Shown: positions 11,512 to 53,490, numbered from the stretch's first letter. The stretch is DNA of 64,000 bases from Lamellibrachia satsuma (GCA_033239005.1 BSQZ01000006.1:1068001-1132000), one strand, 5' to 3'. Notes: a model not told the origin generated them from the sequence alone. Numbers and translations are program-made.

Positions 11512-11616
11512 ATCGAGTTTGTAGAAAGTCTTCCTAAAACCATCAGTGGCAAGATACGTCGCGTAGACCTACGCAGCAGAGAATGGAGGAAACAGCAACG
11601 ATTGGACGACATTTAA
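11512..11616 (+). CDS. ACSM: ACSM last coding exon: A10 catalytic lysine and C-terminus
   Basis: It encodes IEFVESLPKTISGKIRR and onward to QQRLDDI, then TAA. The SGK lysine is present. The acceptor is TTTTGTAG, identical to the upstream paralogue's exon at 554. Confidence 0.93.
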   Translation: MEFVESLPKTISGKIRRVDLRSREWRKQQRLDDI

Positions 11617-11728
11617 TTTGTGATACAGCTAAACAGACATGTACTAATGAAATATACATATCAATGATATCATGATTTCTTATTATGACAGTTTTAGTTA
11701 ATTGCTATTTTATTTTTGAAGCATAGTG

Positions 11729-12040
<312 letters not shown>

Positions 12041-12599
12041 AAAAAGGAAATCAATAATTGTATATGCATGTTTTGCTATAACAGAATAATATTTTCATAG
12101 TTATTCATACATACACGTGTAGTATTAATTCCGCCAGGTTTTGTATGGTAGATAAATAAACTAATCTAATTATATAATTGAATAAATGGAGCATGTGTGT
12201 GTGCGTGCGTGCGTGCATGCATGCATGCATTACCTACTTTCCTGGATGTACTGGTAATATATATTTCTATATCCGTTTTAACATGCATGTACTAATTTTA
12301 TGTTACAAAAGAATAATATCTCCCTACTTATTCATAATATATATTATATAAAGAGTTAACTATAAGTGTATGCATAACATTTTTACACTCTTGGATGCTA
12401 AAATATTGGTGTGGGTGAACCATTCCTAATTGAAAGAAAAAAGAACATATCTGGTACAGTGTAATTGCATCTTGTATATGATATTTAGAAAATATTGTTT
12501 AATGTAATTTAGAAGAATTTGTAAGTGGTATACATGTAGTAATTGTGTGTATGTTAATTAACTAACTGTTAATTAACTGTTTTGTGCATAATAAATAAA

Positions 12600-13435
12600 T
12601 ATATGCCTTCTAATGTGATGTTTGTCTGTTGCCAAATTGTTTACTCAGCATCAGTCACTGAAGTTTCCAGGAAGTGCAATATCCAATGCCTACGAATGTT
12701 TCTTGGAGGGTTTTCATTCAATTTTTTTTAATGTGAATGAAAGTATTTTTTTTTTAAATAAGGACATTTATATGTACTTTATAAGTAACATGCAGATGAT
12801 AACTGAGAGTGATGTGATTAAGAAGAGACCAAAATAGTAGTTATTAAATATTTATAGAGATATTTTCTTCAAACTTAAGGAAGGTTAAATAACTAAAAGC
12901 ACAAATAGCTGTAGTACAAGAAAAGTGTATGTTGAGTATATGCAAATATATGAGAAAGTGCTCATTCTCACAGTGGATGGTCAATGAATGGAACAAATTA
13001 TATAGTGATTTAGTAATTGCCTGAAATGTCAATGTGCAACAGAATTGACAGACATTTAATATTGGCAAGCTACATATAGTTGAACAAAATCCTTGTCCAC
13101 TTGCCATATGGAATTCGTTGCGTTGGAAGTAAACTTGTTAATCCTTTTTATTTTTTATATTGTCATTTTCATGATATTGATATAAAATCACACGTAAAAA
13201 CTCATACACAATTATGTACACTGATGTTGGAAGCATGAATAGAAGCATTTTCTGCTAAATATTTTTAAAAAGGGTCTCGTCGAGAATGAATAGCGGGATA
13301 ATTTTTTCTCGTGAATAAGCGTGAATGACAGATAAATGGGTGACAATGAAATAACAAAATTAAAACGGTCTTGGTAATTGTCACACCAGTATGTATATAT
13401 ATATATATATATATATTCATGGGAATATTAATATA
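12600..13435. other. Intergenic, no gene seen
   Basis: AT-rich sequence between the duplication edge and the LINE. It has only short random open frames and a small TA tract at 13391-13416. Confidence 0.6.
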
Positions 13436-15745
13436 TTTAACAAGATTGCCATTTGCTATCCGTAACAACAAGTTCCAGATGGCAAGTGGACAAGGAAGCC
13501 ATTGGCTTATCAAGAGTCCAACAATTTTCTCATCTGTGTAGCCCGCCTTGATCAAATGTCTGTCAATTCTATTTTTAAACATTCACACTACTAGCATTAA
13601 CACAATCATTTGGCAGTTTGTTCCATTCATTTATCACCCTCTGTGAGAAAGAGTACTTTCTCATGTCCAACCTACACTGCTCCTTAACTAATGCTGCTTT
13701 ATGTCCTCTGGTTCTACTGCCTTCTTTAAGTTTGAAGAACATATTCCTATCAACATCCTCATAACCATTCACTATTTTAAACACTTCTATTTGGTCTCCT
13801 CTTAGTTTCCTGGTCTCTACTGTTGTCAAACCACATTGTAATAAGCGACTTTCGTAACTAAGGTCTCAATTCTGGAATCATTTTAGTTGCTCTTTGTTGT
13901 ATTCTTTCTAGCTTGTCTATGTCCTTTTTACGATATGGCCTCCATGCTTGAATACAATATTCCAAATGTGGTCTAACTATTTCTTTGTACAGGGGTACAA
14001 TTAGCTGTTTCTCCTTATACATGATAGTTCTCCTAATTAGCCCTTGAATTTGATTTCCTTTTGATGCAGCAATCCCACATTGCTCTGAAAATTTCATGTC
14101 ATCACTAAATGTTACTCCTAAGTCCTTTTGTTGTGTGGTTCTACCTAGTACAGCATTCCCCATTTTATATTCTTCGTCCATGTTTCCATGTCCTATGTGT
14201 ATACATTTAACCTTCCCAAAATTGAATAACATTTGCCATTTTTCTGACCATTTAACTAATTTATCTAGATCATCCTGTAAACTGTGTTTATCTGTATCAT
14301 TAATAACCTTTCTGAATACTGTTGTGTCATCTGCAAATTTGAGTACTTTGCTAGATATGTCATCTTCCAAATCATATATATTAAAAACAGTATAGGGCCT
14401 AATACTGATCCCTGTGGTACCCCACTCAAAACAAATTTCCAGTTTGAAATCTCACCATCTACTATTACTCTCTGTCTTCTGTGTGTAAGCCACTTTTCTA
14501 TCCAGTTGATTACATCATTGCCTATACCATGGGCTTTTAGTTTAAATAACAGTCTTTGATGCGGCACTTTATCGAAAGCTTTCTGAAAATCTAAGTAGAC
14601 AACATCCACTGGTGACTCGTCATCTACCCAATTTGTAATTTTTTCAAAAAAGCACAAGAGATTGGTTAGACATGACCTCGCTTTTAGGAACCCATGTTGA
14701 GATGTATTGATTAATTTATATTTTACAAGGAATTCCAACATGTCGTTAATTAATGTTTCAAGTAATTTACATACAAGTGATGTTAAACTCACTGGTCTGT
14801 AATATCTGGTTTGTTCCTCGATCCTTTCTTAAATAGCGGTGTAATGTTTGCTTCTTTCCATCCTGAAGGAACTATTCCTTCTTCTAGTGACAAGTTAAAC
14901 AATTTTGCAAGTGGTGTACTAATTTGCTCAACAATTTCCTTAAGCAGTTTTGGTGGTATCCCATCAACTCCAAGTGATTTATTATCTTTCATCTTCTTAA
15001 TTTTCTTTGCTATCATTTCAGGAATTACAAATAACTGCTCTAAATGTTCTGATTTATTGCCCTCAAATTTAGTAAATGGAACTGGATGTGAGCTTCTGTG
15101 GTAAAAACTTAGCAGAAATACTCCTTCAGGACCTCTGCCATTTGAAACCCATCTGAAATTATGTTTCCCCTGTTGTTTTCCAGTGTTCCGACCTTATCTC
15201 AAACTTTCTGTTTACGTCTTACATAAGCATAGAAACTCTTGCTGTATTTTTTTTTATATTACCTGCCAATTTTGTTTCAAAGGTTCTTTTAGATTTTCTA
15301 ATTTCAGTTGTAGCTAGGTTAAGTGCCTCTTTGTAATTTGCAGTCTTCATCCTTTCTGGTACGCCTATAAACCCTCCACATAGTTTGCTTAAACACTATT
15401 TTTCTAATAACTTCTTTTGACAAGTGTTTCTTTCTGGACCGTTTTCCTTGTTTTTCAAGGGAACAAATTTATCGATGATGCTCTCAATTTCATATTTTAG
15501 AATATTCCAACATTCGGTATATAATATATGGTCTTATTCATCAGCATGTTATTCCAGTCTAGCTTTGCTAGGTATTTTCTCATATCTTTATAGTTACCTT
15601 TGTGGAAGTTTCTGCTATACGTTTTTTTATTTTTACTTTCTGATTTTACAGTGTCATTGATGTCAGAATGTATTTGATTGTGCTTGTGGTCACTGTTACC
15701 CAATGTTTCAAGTATTTTTACATTGTCCACTAATTCTTTTTGTGA
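13436..15745 (-). mobile_element. CR1/L2-group (jockey superfamily) LINE, 5'-truncated and frameshifted
   Basis: Read on the - strand it encodes the end of an endonuclease (LETLGNSDH, the SDH motif near 15700) and a linker. The reverse transcriptase follows, with LDFQKAFDKVPHQRL, LSGVPQGSVLGPILFLIY and the catalytic KFADDTTVF, then a C-terminal section (VRPHLEYCIQAW, KLERIQQRATKMI, FSQRVINEWNKLPNDCVNAS). Frames are broken near 14795 and again at 14370-14390, beside the YINDL codons, so it is inactive. The 3' end carries a TTTAACAAGAT-like sequence shared with 30361. Confidence 0.93.
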
Positions 15746-15749
15746 TTAT

Positions 15750-16080
15750 AAAACTATATATCTATTACATTTTGTGATATACATTAAAGTAAAATAAAAT
15801 ACTTAGGTATATGTAATCAGCATTCATTCTATTTTTTTAGAGCAGCGGAGACAGCATTGGCCAAATGTCATAAGGCATAACCATGCAGACTGTTAGAATA
15901 ATCAGTAACATCACTTTTAAATCAGGTACCATACATATTGTAGTAATCACAATTGTATAATTTGCCTAAACAAAATGCATCAATATACTATATGTGTGGC
16001 CAAGCTAGTTAGCATCAGTCTGGAGATATGTGATAATACTACAGTGTATTTTATCTAGTATATGCGGGCATATTTTGTTG
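15750..16080. other. Spacer between LINE and UNK promoter
   Basis: About 330 bp of AT-rich sequence without a recognisable feature. Confidence 0.5.
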
Positions 16081-16139
16081 TTTTCCAGAAGCCCCGCCAA
16101 AGGGAATTTCCCGGCGACTTTGGGAAAACCCACCAACGT

Positions 16140-16226
16140 GACAGACATTGACGAATCGGCGACGTCTTGTTGATGCGCAGTGCGGATGCGCACAAAACAA
16201 TTTATTGACATCTAAGTTTGTTCAAA
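16140..16226 (+). promoter_or_regulatory. UNK: Probable UNK promoter/5'UTR with two NRF1-type half sites
   Basis: This short stretch before the UNK start codon is richer in CpG than its surroundings. It contains TGCGCA twice (16174-16179 and 16187-16192), the core of the NRF1 site, and a GACGTC near 16161. No TATA box is visible, which fits a housekeeping-type promoter. The transcription start is not determined. Confidence 0.5.
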
Positions 16227-43931
<27,705 letters not shown>

Positions 43932-44750
43932 CAGTCCACATGTCTAGGACTCTTTACCAAATTGTAATCAATAGTGCAGCTATTTTAATACCTGGACACA
44001 TTTTTCCCACGCACTCACGTGTGCATATGTGTGTATGTGTTGGCAGTTTCCAAGGCCTGCAGATTGCTTGAAAAACAAATTATTTAAGTGGATAGAATGT
44101 TACATAATTTCATGGAGAAGTTTAAGTTTTGGAAGTCGGCTGGCCACTCTCTGTTTGTGTGAAGGGCAGTGGAAGTCATCTGGACATATGCTGGTCGCTT
44201 GATAGCTGGTGCTGCCATCTGTTAGATAAGTACGCTGGTGGCGGGTACATAAACCACACAAATACAGCTGATAAGCTTTATCAGGAAGACATTCTTGGTT
44301 ACTGATTTTGCTGCAGTTATTTTGCAGCAGTGATTAGTTAAGGGCCAGTTTTTGACTGGGACATTGCTATTCTGACAAGATATGTTACTATGCTGCAGTG
44401 ATTAGTTGTGGTATCTTTATGGCCTGGAGGAAAGGGAAATGGGTGCCTTGCGTTATTTTCGCGGGCACTTTAGCTTTTATATCCGTGCGAGGAGTAGCAT
44501 TTACTTGTTAAAAGTATAGCACAATTATATTTGTGTATAGTGAATGTGTGCGTAATCGAAATAGGTTTTTCTAATTTTATGTTTGTTAAGGTGCTTTTGT
44601 ACATGCTATAATCCAGTTTCGATTTCTCCAACCCCCGGTGTGTAGCACTGAATAACTATATTCGACAGTGAAGTTATGATCATTCTGTTTTGCTTTGTTA
44701 ACAGCTACATATTAAAACCAATGTAAACACACTGATTGGATTCATTTGAA

Positions 44751-44849
44751 AATAAATGCAGGTGCTTTTGTTTTGTGTGTGCAAGTGTGTGGAAAAATTG
44801 GAATTCCTCTTTCGCAATGTCTTGACTTTATTACACTTTATTAAATAAA
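44751..44849 (+). terminator. UNK: Candidate UNK polyadenylation signals
   Basis: AATAAA at 44751-44756 and 44844-44849, about 0.8-0.9 kb after the stop. Which one is used, or whether a longer 3'UTR exists, cannot be told. Confidence 0.5.
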
Positions 44850-44859
44850 AATATCTATA

Positions 44860-45680
44860 ATTATACTGCTGATAATATCATATGTATTCTGTATTAGGTT
44901 AAGTATATGTGTATTTGGAATCAATATTCTTTATTCTATGATGTTTGACACAAATCTTTGTGTCAGTGACAAGTAATGACCTCATAGTTCAGATATCAGC
45001 CAATATTTAATGCCTCTCGTACTTATAGGAGGATTTAAATGTAACATATTTATAGCGATAAGTGGAGATAATAACTTGACAGCTTTGGCTATTTGGTAGA
45101 ATGCAGAAGCCTTTCAAAGTAGGGTGATTTTATATTTAAACAGTTATTTCTAGATGGCAAGTTGCATTCATGGAATCAGACCACCTCTGTGGCTGAGCTA
45201 TGTCTTGTATAGGTCAGACTTTAGGGATATATGTTTAATTTATCACAATTATTGCTTCGATTTCTGTACAATGCTGCAGCCACTGTCAGGTGTGATTACC
45301 ATTTTATTGTGGCAGAACTGGATGGGATTGTTTTTTCTACAATTCTTGTTTGTGACGTTTTGCACATGAATGATTTTTTTGCGTGATCCGTGTTGGTTGC
45401 TGCTGGAGTCATAGGTCACCTGCACCTTTCCGCACCCAGAGTGCATGATGGGAAAACCTGAATGTTGCAGCATACTGTAGCTGTCCTAATGTATGCTATG
45501 AACTATTGTCAACGTCGATTATGACATTTGAATGCTAAAACATGGTATACTTTATGATGATGCCACTACGTTTGTGATTATTATTAATGTGTTTGGGTGA
45601 AGAGGGATAGAACATATGAGGCAGGCTGTATTAGACATTGGATTCTTACTTGTGTATGGGTGCCTGTTGTTTCCTCTTAG
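44860..45680. other. UNK 3' flank, nothing recognised
   Basis: Unique sequence with short random frames only. Confidence 0.55.
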
Positions 45681-45685
45681 GGTGT

Positions 45686-46551
45686 TGCCCTAGGGGTCAG
45701 TCCCCCACCTCCTCTGTCGCCCTGGGGGTCAGTCCCCCACCTCCTCTGTCACCCTGGGGGTCAGTCCTCCACCTCCTCTGTCGCCCTGGGGGTCAGTCCT
45801 CCACCTCCTCTGTCGCCCTGGGGGTCAGTCCCCCACCTCCTCTGTCGCCCTGGGGGTCAGTCCCCCACCTCCTCTGTCGCCCTGGGGGTCAGTCCTCCAC
45901 CTCCTCTGTCGCCCTGGGGGTCAGTCCTCCACCTCCTCTGTCGCCCTGGGGGTCAGTCCCCCACCTCCTCTGTCGCCCTGGGGGTCAGTCCCCCACCTCC
46001 TCTGTCGCCCTGGGGGTCAGTCCCCCACCTCCTCTGTCGCCCTGGGGGTCAGTCCCCCACCTCCTCTGTCGCCCTGGGGGTCAGTCCCCCACCTCCTCTG
46101 TCGCCCTGGGGGTCAGTCCCCCACCTCCTCTGTCGCCCTGGGGGGTCAGTCCCCCACCTCCTCTGTCGCCCTGGGGGTCAGTCCTCCACCTCCTCTGTCA
46201 CCCTGGGGGTCAGTCCCCCACCTCCTCTGTCACCCTGGGGGTCAGTCCCCCACCTCCTCTGTCGCCCTGGGGGTCAGTCCCCCACCTCCTCTGTCGCCCT
46301 GGGGGTCAGTCCCCCACCTCCTCTGTCGCCCTGGGGGTCAGTCCCCCACCTCCTCTGTCGCCCTGGGGGTCAGTCCTCCACCTCCTCTGTCGCCCTGGGG
46401 GTCAGTCCTCCACCTCCTCTGTCACCCTGGGGGTCAGTCCCCCACCTCCTCTGTCGCCCTGGGGGTCAGTCCTCCACCTCCTCTGTCGCCCTGGGGGTCA
46501 GTCCTCCACCTCCTCTGTCGCCCTGGGGGTCAGTCCCCCACCTCCTCTGCA
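45686..46551. repeat. 32-bp GC-rich minisatellite, ~27 copies, each a hairpin
   Basis: Each unit contains GGGGGTCAGTCCCCC, a perfect 5-bp stem with a TCAGT loop, plus ACCTCCTCTGTCGCCCT. The main variants are CCCCC or CCTCC in the right arm and CGCC or CACC in the spacer. With a 32-bp unit all frames stay open, which creates a 334-codon frame that I do not call a gene. Confidence 0.97.
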
Positions 46552-46639
46552 GTGTTTCTTCTATTGCCCCATAACTACACATACTCATTTAGTATCTGTA
46601 AGTTTTAGCAATAAATCTAATCATGCCCATGGTCTACTA

Positions 46640-48200
46640 TAATGACAATTTAAGATTTTGTTAAAATGTTATTATATTCAACAACCATCCATACATGAAC
46701 ATTGAATCATATCGGTGAGAATTGTGTATGTTGAAGAAGTGGGAAGAATGGTTGATTTGATTCTAAACTTACATATCTGTGTCATAAAATGTGAAACAGC
46801 AGAATGATTTGTTACCTTGATGCCAAATATTGAACTTCCATTCAGCATTTGGTATGGCACTTTGGCAAGGTTTCGTGTGATCTATTCACAGCACTGGTGA
46901 TGTCTGATGTAAATGCTGCAGCATAGAAGGTGCCTGAACATTTAATGTTATCTGGGTGCAGATATTTATGAGTTTTGCCACATTTGTAGTCTGTCGTGTT
47001 GGATTATGTGATGCAGCAGTGGCGTTACACAAAAAATGCTGAACAAAGAAATTTTTTTCAAAGCAGACATGTTGATATATTGGTAGACTTTAACGTGAAG
47101 GATTTAAAGGTTGAACAGAGTCGTCAACATGTTTAATGTACATAATGGTTTTTGCATTAATTTGCATTAATGCTGCACCAATGGTAGCAGAGTTAAATGT
47201 GTCGGTACCATAGTATACATTTTCTTAAACTATGTGATCTGATTCTATTTCAATAAAAATCAAATCGATGTTGTACTTACCTGTAAATTAATGGAAACAC
47301 TGTACAGTAAAATCATTGTAATCTAACACTGTACATTTTACTTTCTGTGTAGAGCACATATATGTCTGTGCTCGTTATTATGTGTCAGTTACTTGGAACT
47401 GGTATAGTACAAATGTAATAAATGGAAAATTTAACAAATGTTGGTGTTACAGTGACGGTAGATTGTTAGAAACTCATCAAAGTATTCGCACACACAATGG
47501 AAAGGGGGAGATCTGAAGGAAATACCAGTACTCCAGTCATTCTAACTGATGTTATTTGACTGGTTATATATATGTGGCCTAAGTGCTAAATCCCAATATA
47601 TTTGGGCAGGTGATCTTGATGGATAAAACACTAGGTACACACGTAACACAACATTAACTATTGCTGTCACCAAAGTGGGCTGTTTGTGCGTCTCTGCTGC
47701 ATTATTATATTTTGTTATTTTATATGTCATAGTTTGTTCCTAGATGATGCCACTGTCAAAAACACTGATAAAATATAGATGATTAATGGATGATCTCAAA
47801 ACGTTGATGTTTGATAACACATGAAGGTGGTTTCATGGGGGGGTTAGCAGGTGTTTTGTGCGGTGCAATGTATCAAACATATTTTTTTCTCCAAAAAGCA
47901 TTGTTTTTTCCGATCACAGTTCATAGTTCATAAGCATGTAGACTTTGAGCATGTGCAGGCAGCTTTATGTTATGACAGCTGAATGTGAACAGCATGTTAA
48001 ATGGCATCGGTTTAATTTGTGTGGTGTTTTACACCAATGTTTTGAGATCATTCCTAAATGTTGGCGATAACGACCAGTGTGATTGAAAGATGATTATTTT
48101 TAACTTATGTGAGATGACTAGCAGCTAGGACAGTTATCTTGCATTAGTGTGACGTTGTAGAGACACGCAGCGATGATTCTTTGGAGTACTGAAATTGTGT
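46640..48200. other. Intergenic, no gene seen
   Basis: AT-rich unique sequence with only short open frames. Confidence 0.55.
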
Positions 48201-48217
48201 TTTCTATGTCGTTGCAG

Positions 48218-48380
48218 ACACATTATGATGAACCTACAGACAGATCTCGGGTGCAGTGTGTGGTGAGGCAGGGAGATGGCAGTGGTTAGACATTGAAAGC
48301 ATCAGGGTGTATGGTGTTCCGTCACTTGTAACCGCGGAACCAGCAAATTGTAATCAAATTCAACATTCAATGCAATAAAC
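48218..48380 (+). other. Possible terminal non-coding exon
   Basis: A strong acceptor-like TTTTCTATGTCGTTGCAG precedes 48218, and AATAAA lies at 48374-48379. No coding frame. It could be a distal UTR or a non-coding RNA exon, or it could be chance. Confidence 0.2.
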
Positions 48381-48669
48381 GTATAGCATTTGTTAAACGG
48401 AAAACTTGTCTGCTTCTGTGTTGAAATATCCACTTTATGTGGATTATACTTTTGTAACTGTTAGTTTGTATGGCCTAATAAATGTATAATGTCTGTTATG
48501 AAAGGCCGATAGATTATTTATAGGCTGTTGCTAGTATAGGTCTAGTATAGGTCCGGATCCGGACGTAGTACGAAAAGGCTATTGTATTTGGTCCTTAATA
48601 AGGCCTATGTCTTGGTCTTCGAAAGGTCGAGGCATATGTGTATTGCTATATTAGAACATCATTGTTGTC

Positions 48670-48785
<116 letters not shown>

Positions 48786-49499
48786 AATATACGTTCAAGC
48801 GTAGTTATATATAAAACCATACTCATTAAATTGTCCGTCATCGAAGTATGAAGATATACCTGCCTAAACTAATTAAAGATGTCTAATACGTTTGAGCTCG
48901 TTGTCGTTGAAGAAGAGAAGACATACCTACATCCTAGCTATACTTTTCAAATAGCCATAGCACCTGGTTTATTAATGATTTGTTGACCGTCTGCATGCGC
49001 ACATTATGTGTCGCTGAGTATAAGTGCACAAACTCACTGCACATATACAAAGCGGAAAGAGTGCCGGACAAAAAACTGTACAGTTGTGCTTATGGGTCCG
49101 GAGCGCTAGCCACTTCGTTATTTATATTCTAAATCGTCTCATATTTTGATTCATAAATGCTATGTGTTTCGCGGGTAGTGCGCGCAAATAAATACACAGG
49201 GGGTCAGCTAAAGGTCAGCTCGTGCTAAATCCCCCCATTCTGAAACGTATGCTGATTGACCACCACGTGGCAGCACCATACATACAGCGCCGCCGCCCGG
49301 CGTATTATTATTATGGATAACTAGTCCACCACTGATTAATCGAGGTTAACCACTGATCCAATGCGGGGCAAGGTATTACGGGGGTTTGGGAACATGTTTA
49401 AACCCATGAAAAATAGCCCGAATCTTCCCTTCTTTTTGTAACCCTGGTGGATTTAGCTGTTTATATATTTGTTAGGCTAGTCACTAGGGGCGCTATGCA

Positions 49500-49638
49500 C
49501 AGTGTCACTCCCAGTTTAACAACCTGAGCGAGTTTTAGAAATTAGTCTGGGCAGTTCGCCCTGGGCCGGAGAAGACGACACACGTTGTTACATGCAAGCA
49601 AACTTCTCCCGGCTCAGTATATTGACAATTTATCTCTG
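49500..49638 (+). promoter_or_regulatory. Possible non-coding first exon
   Basis: A locally GC-richer stretch ends CTCTG|GTGAGTCA, a strong donor, without an open frame. An upstream CpG-containing region (49000-49340) precedes it. It could be a 5'UTR exon of an unseen + strand transcript. Confidence 0.25.
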
Positions 49639-50329
49639 GTGAGTCACTTTTATAATACTTATATAGTGAGGCTTTATTTATAAATTATTAGAAGAAGTTG
49701 TGAAACTTTATGTTTAAGTTGAATTTTTGGAAGCCGCCACTTTACCATTCAGTTAAGGGCTTGGCGGCAATAGGTGTGCTGGGCGTGGTAGTACTGGGTA
49801 ACTTTGTATTGTCGTTATACACTGCCATTCATTTAAAGACTGTATACAACTAATTGTTAATCACAATTACTGATATATCAAGCACTGTCTAAACTTGATA
49901 ATGTATTAGAGAGGTTGTAATGCCGCGTTGGTTGTTTCATTACAGTCGCTGGGAGCAGAAACTCCATTTGCGATACATTCATCTATTACTATTCTCGGCC
50001 ATTGTTGCGGGTGTGTACCATTGTGCTTTCAATGCTTTGTTTGGACGTTTATGATTGTATCGCTATGCTGTCATCGCCTATGTATATATGCTACTCAAAG
50101 TACAACCTGGTTTCACGGGTTTCGAGCAAATGTAATTCATCTATTTAGATTGGAGTGTGTGAACCTAGTTTATTTCGTCATGTATTCAAAGTCACATTGA
50201 TGTAAATGAGTGTTGACGAATGATCTTTATTTGTGGCCACGTTACTTTATTATGTTATATTATTATATTTCCTCTGGAAGCTTTTACTTCACACATTAAA
50301 CACTGTCAATACCCTACAGTCGTTCGATG

Positions 50330-51480
<1,151 letters not shown>

Positions 51481-51499
51481 AGCCGTGACCTATGTTTTT

Positions 51500-53150
51500 A
51501 CTCGCACTTTGCTCATACTTTACTCGCACCTTATACATACTTTTACTCGCACCTTCACATCCGGCACAACACATATACCCATTGGCGTTAAATCCTGACT
51601 TATGGACGCTGCCAATTAACGATGTAGAAGTAGAAGTTAAGAAAAAAACGACTACACCATACACAGAACACCATGCACAGAACACCTGAAAAAGCTTAAA
51701 ATTTCTGAGAAACGTCAGATCGTCATACTTTCTGTTTTGTGAAATCCAGGTAGGGGATAGTTGTATACAGGGGCAAGTTGTTACAGAGGTGTTTTACGAA
51801 AACATAGCACACATATAGATACAATCGACAGTAGTTGGTTGGAAGTCCACCAGCAGACACACTGTCCAAAAATCGGGAGTTAAGAAGACGAAATTAACGA
51901 GGTGTGGACGAAAATTACTTTTAAACCACCTAAAACTGTTATGTTTTGGTATGCCGACATAATATCATCTCACGCAGCAACTTTTTTTATGTTTCGTGAA
52001 TGTATACTACCATAATATAGTATAAAGAGTTATGCCAAGTAGTATGTGAGTTTTGTGCCGGCAGTGACTGAAAGAACAACATTTATTTAACCACGACGTG
52101 TGAACGTTTTATTTCACTTATACAGCCTAGCGTACATGTTTATACCAAGTACTGTAAATGCTAGCAGCGTTAAGCAAAAATAACAAATATCTAAGAATTA
52201 GCCTTAGCTTAGGTAAAGTCCGAAGGTTTCGTACTCGTCGATCAGTACTAGCTGTCACTATGTTTATTTGTTGCGAGTAATTTACCAGAATAGAAACAAA
52301 ATTATATATTATTATAATTATTATAATGTATCTATATATTGTATATATATATATATTCTGTGAAATCTTCATTTAGTGTTCTGAGCTGCATATCGGTTGT
52401 TTAATTCATTATCAATACTTGCATTTATACTATTATAGTTGGCAGTTACGTGTCCTAACTTCGGGAAGCGCCCAATTCCGTGGGCCGTGGCTACTTGGTA
52501 TTGACTAGTATTGTGTCTTGTTCTCTCAGGCTCAGCCATTTTAGAGTACCTGGTAGTTATATTTAGGCAGTGTTACATTGTGGTGGTGTATAGTGTAGGG
52601 GACTGGCATTGTTTGAGATTAAAGGAACAAATTAAGTGAGAAGTAATTAATGCTCGTTATTTGTTTAGCACATGCAGACAACTGACACCAACGTATTTTT
52701 CATCTGTGTAGACAATGTATAAACTGAATTTACTAAATTAACTAAATTTAATTAATTCGTTTTTTTACCAGAAAGGCTTCTTCAGTGATTTATGTTATCA
52801 ACTAGAAACTACCAGGATATCACATAATATCATATAATACAACTTACGTACCCCCGGGGGTATATGCATTCCCTTTCAGCTAGTGTTATGAAGTCAGTGA
52901 ATGGCAGCACCGAGTTTGATGTAAACACAGCTGTTGCCGCCACCTGAAGTATGCGCCAGAGAGGAGTGGGGGAGGTGGAAGAACAGCCAGCACAACCAAA
53001 CAAACCACCGACACTGTTTAATCAGACACATATCTAAAGTGCATTTTCTGTTACATCATCAATAATAAACGTAGGACTCGCCGATCTTTTTGTGTCTTTG
53101 TATCATTGAAGTTGAAACAAGCTGACAGATCAGTCAGCATTGTTTCAATT
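51500..53150. other. Intergenic, no gene seen
   Basis: It includes CAGGGGCAAGTTGTTACAG near 51768, which is repeated in inverted form at 53993, an AT-rich interspersed repeat near 52733-52790 and a TACCCCCGGGGGTA palindrome near 52849. Confidence 0.55.
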
Positions 53151-53209
53151 ACAAAATCAAAGGATTACAAACGTTACTAAGTCTAAGGACGTTGAAATCT
53201 AGTCAATTT

Positions 53210-53490
53210 GTAACGTTGTTACAACTTTGCTACCTGACGTTGAAACAACGTTGATATCCGACGTCGACTCAACTTTCATATCGACCAATAATTCGACGTC
53301 ATCACAACGATGATACGTGACGTTGAAACAATGTTGATATCCAACGTTGAAACAACGTCGATATCCAACGTTGAAACAACGTCGGTATCCGACGTCGACT
53401 CAACTTTCATATCGACCAATAATTCGACGTCATCACAACGTCGATACCTGACGTTGCTACAACGTTGCCACAACGTCGTGTGCCTGCTGG
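53210..53490. repeat. ACGT-rich repeated sequence with 131-bp internal duplication
   Basis: A block with GACGTCGACTCAACTTTCAT and CGACCAATAATTCGACGTCA occurs at ~53260 and again at ~53391. CAACGTTGAAACAACGT motifs lie between and around them, and it ends in CGTGTGCCTGCTGGG. It is CpG-rich in an AT-rich background and is probably part of an interspersed repeat. Confidence 0.85.

Larger units (their letters stand above)
4859..11616 (+). pseudogene. ACSM: Acyl-CoA synthetase, medium-chain (ACSM) family gene, damaged copy
   Basis: ACSM enzymes are mitochondrial matrix ligases that activate medium-chain fatty acids and xenobiotic acids to CoA thioesters through an acyl-AMP. Twelve coding pieces were found at 4859-5185, 5971-6083, 6615-6733, 7133-7194, 7345-7399, 7919-8040, 8306-8462, 8549-8677, 8833-~8856, 9457-9556, 10285-10404 and 11512-11616. 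Visible motifs are the phosphate-binding loop YFTSGTTGEPKM, SDTGWAKS, and the A10 segment LPKTISGKI. Two parts are missing. The exon expected between the first two pieces (about 35 residues) is absent, and splicing those pieces directly shifts the frame into a stop. About 110 residues between NPEVIDQW and YRIGPFEVE, carrying the GYGQTE and GD motifs, are also absent. The remaining frames and junctions are clean, so damage is recent, or these exons are missing from the assembly. Introns after pieces 1, 2 and 4 begin with GC. Confidence 0.85.

Noticed and set aside
45638..46642. 334-codon open frame, the longest in the window
   Set aside because: It is produced by the 32-bp minisatellite, which stays open in all frames. 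No domain, and no splice or start context beyond chance.
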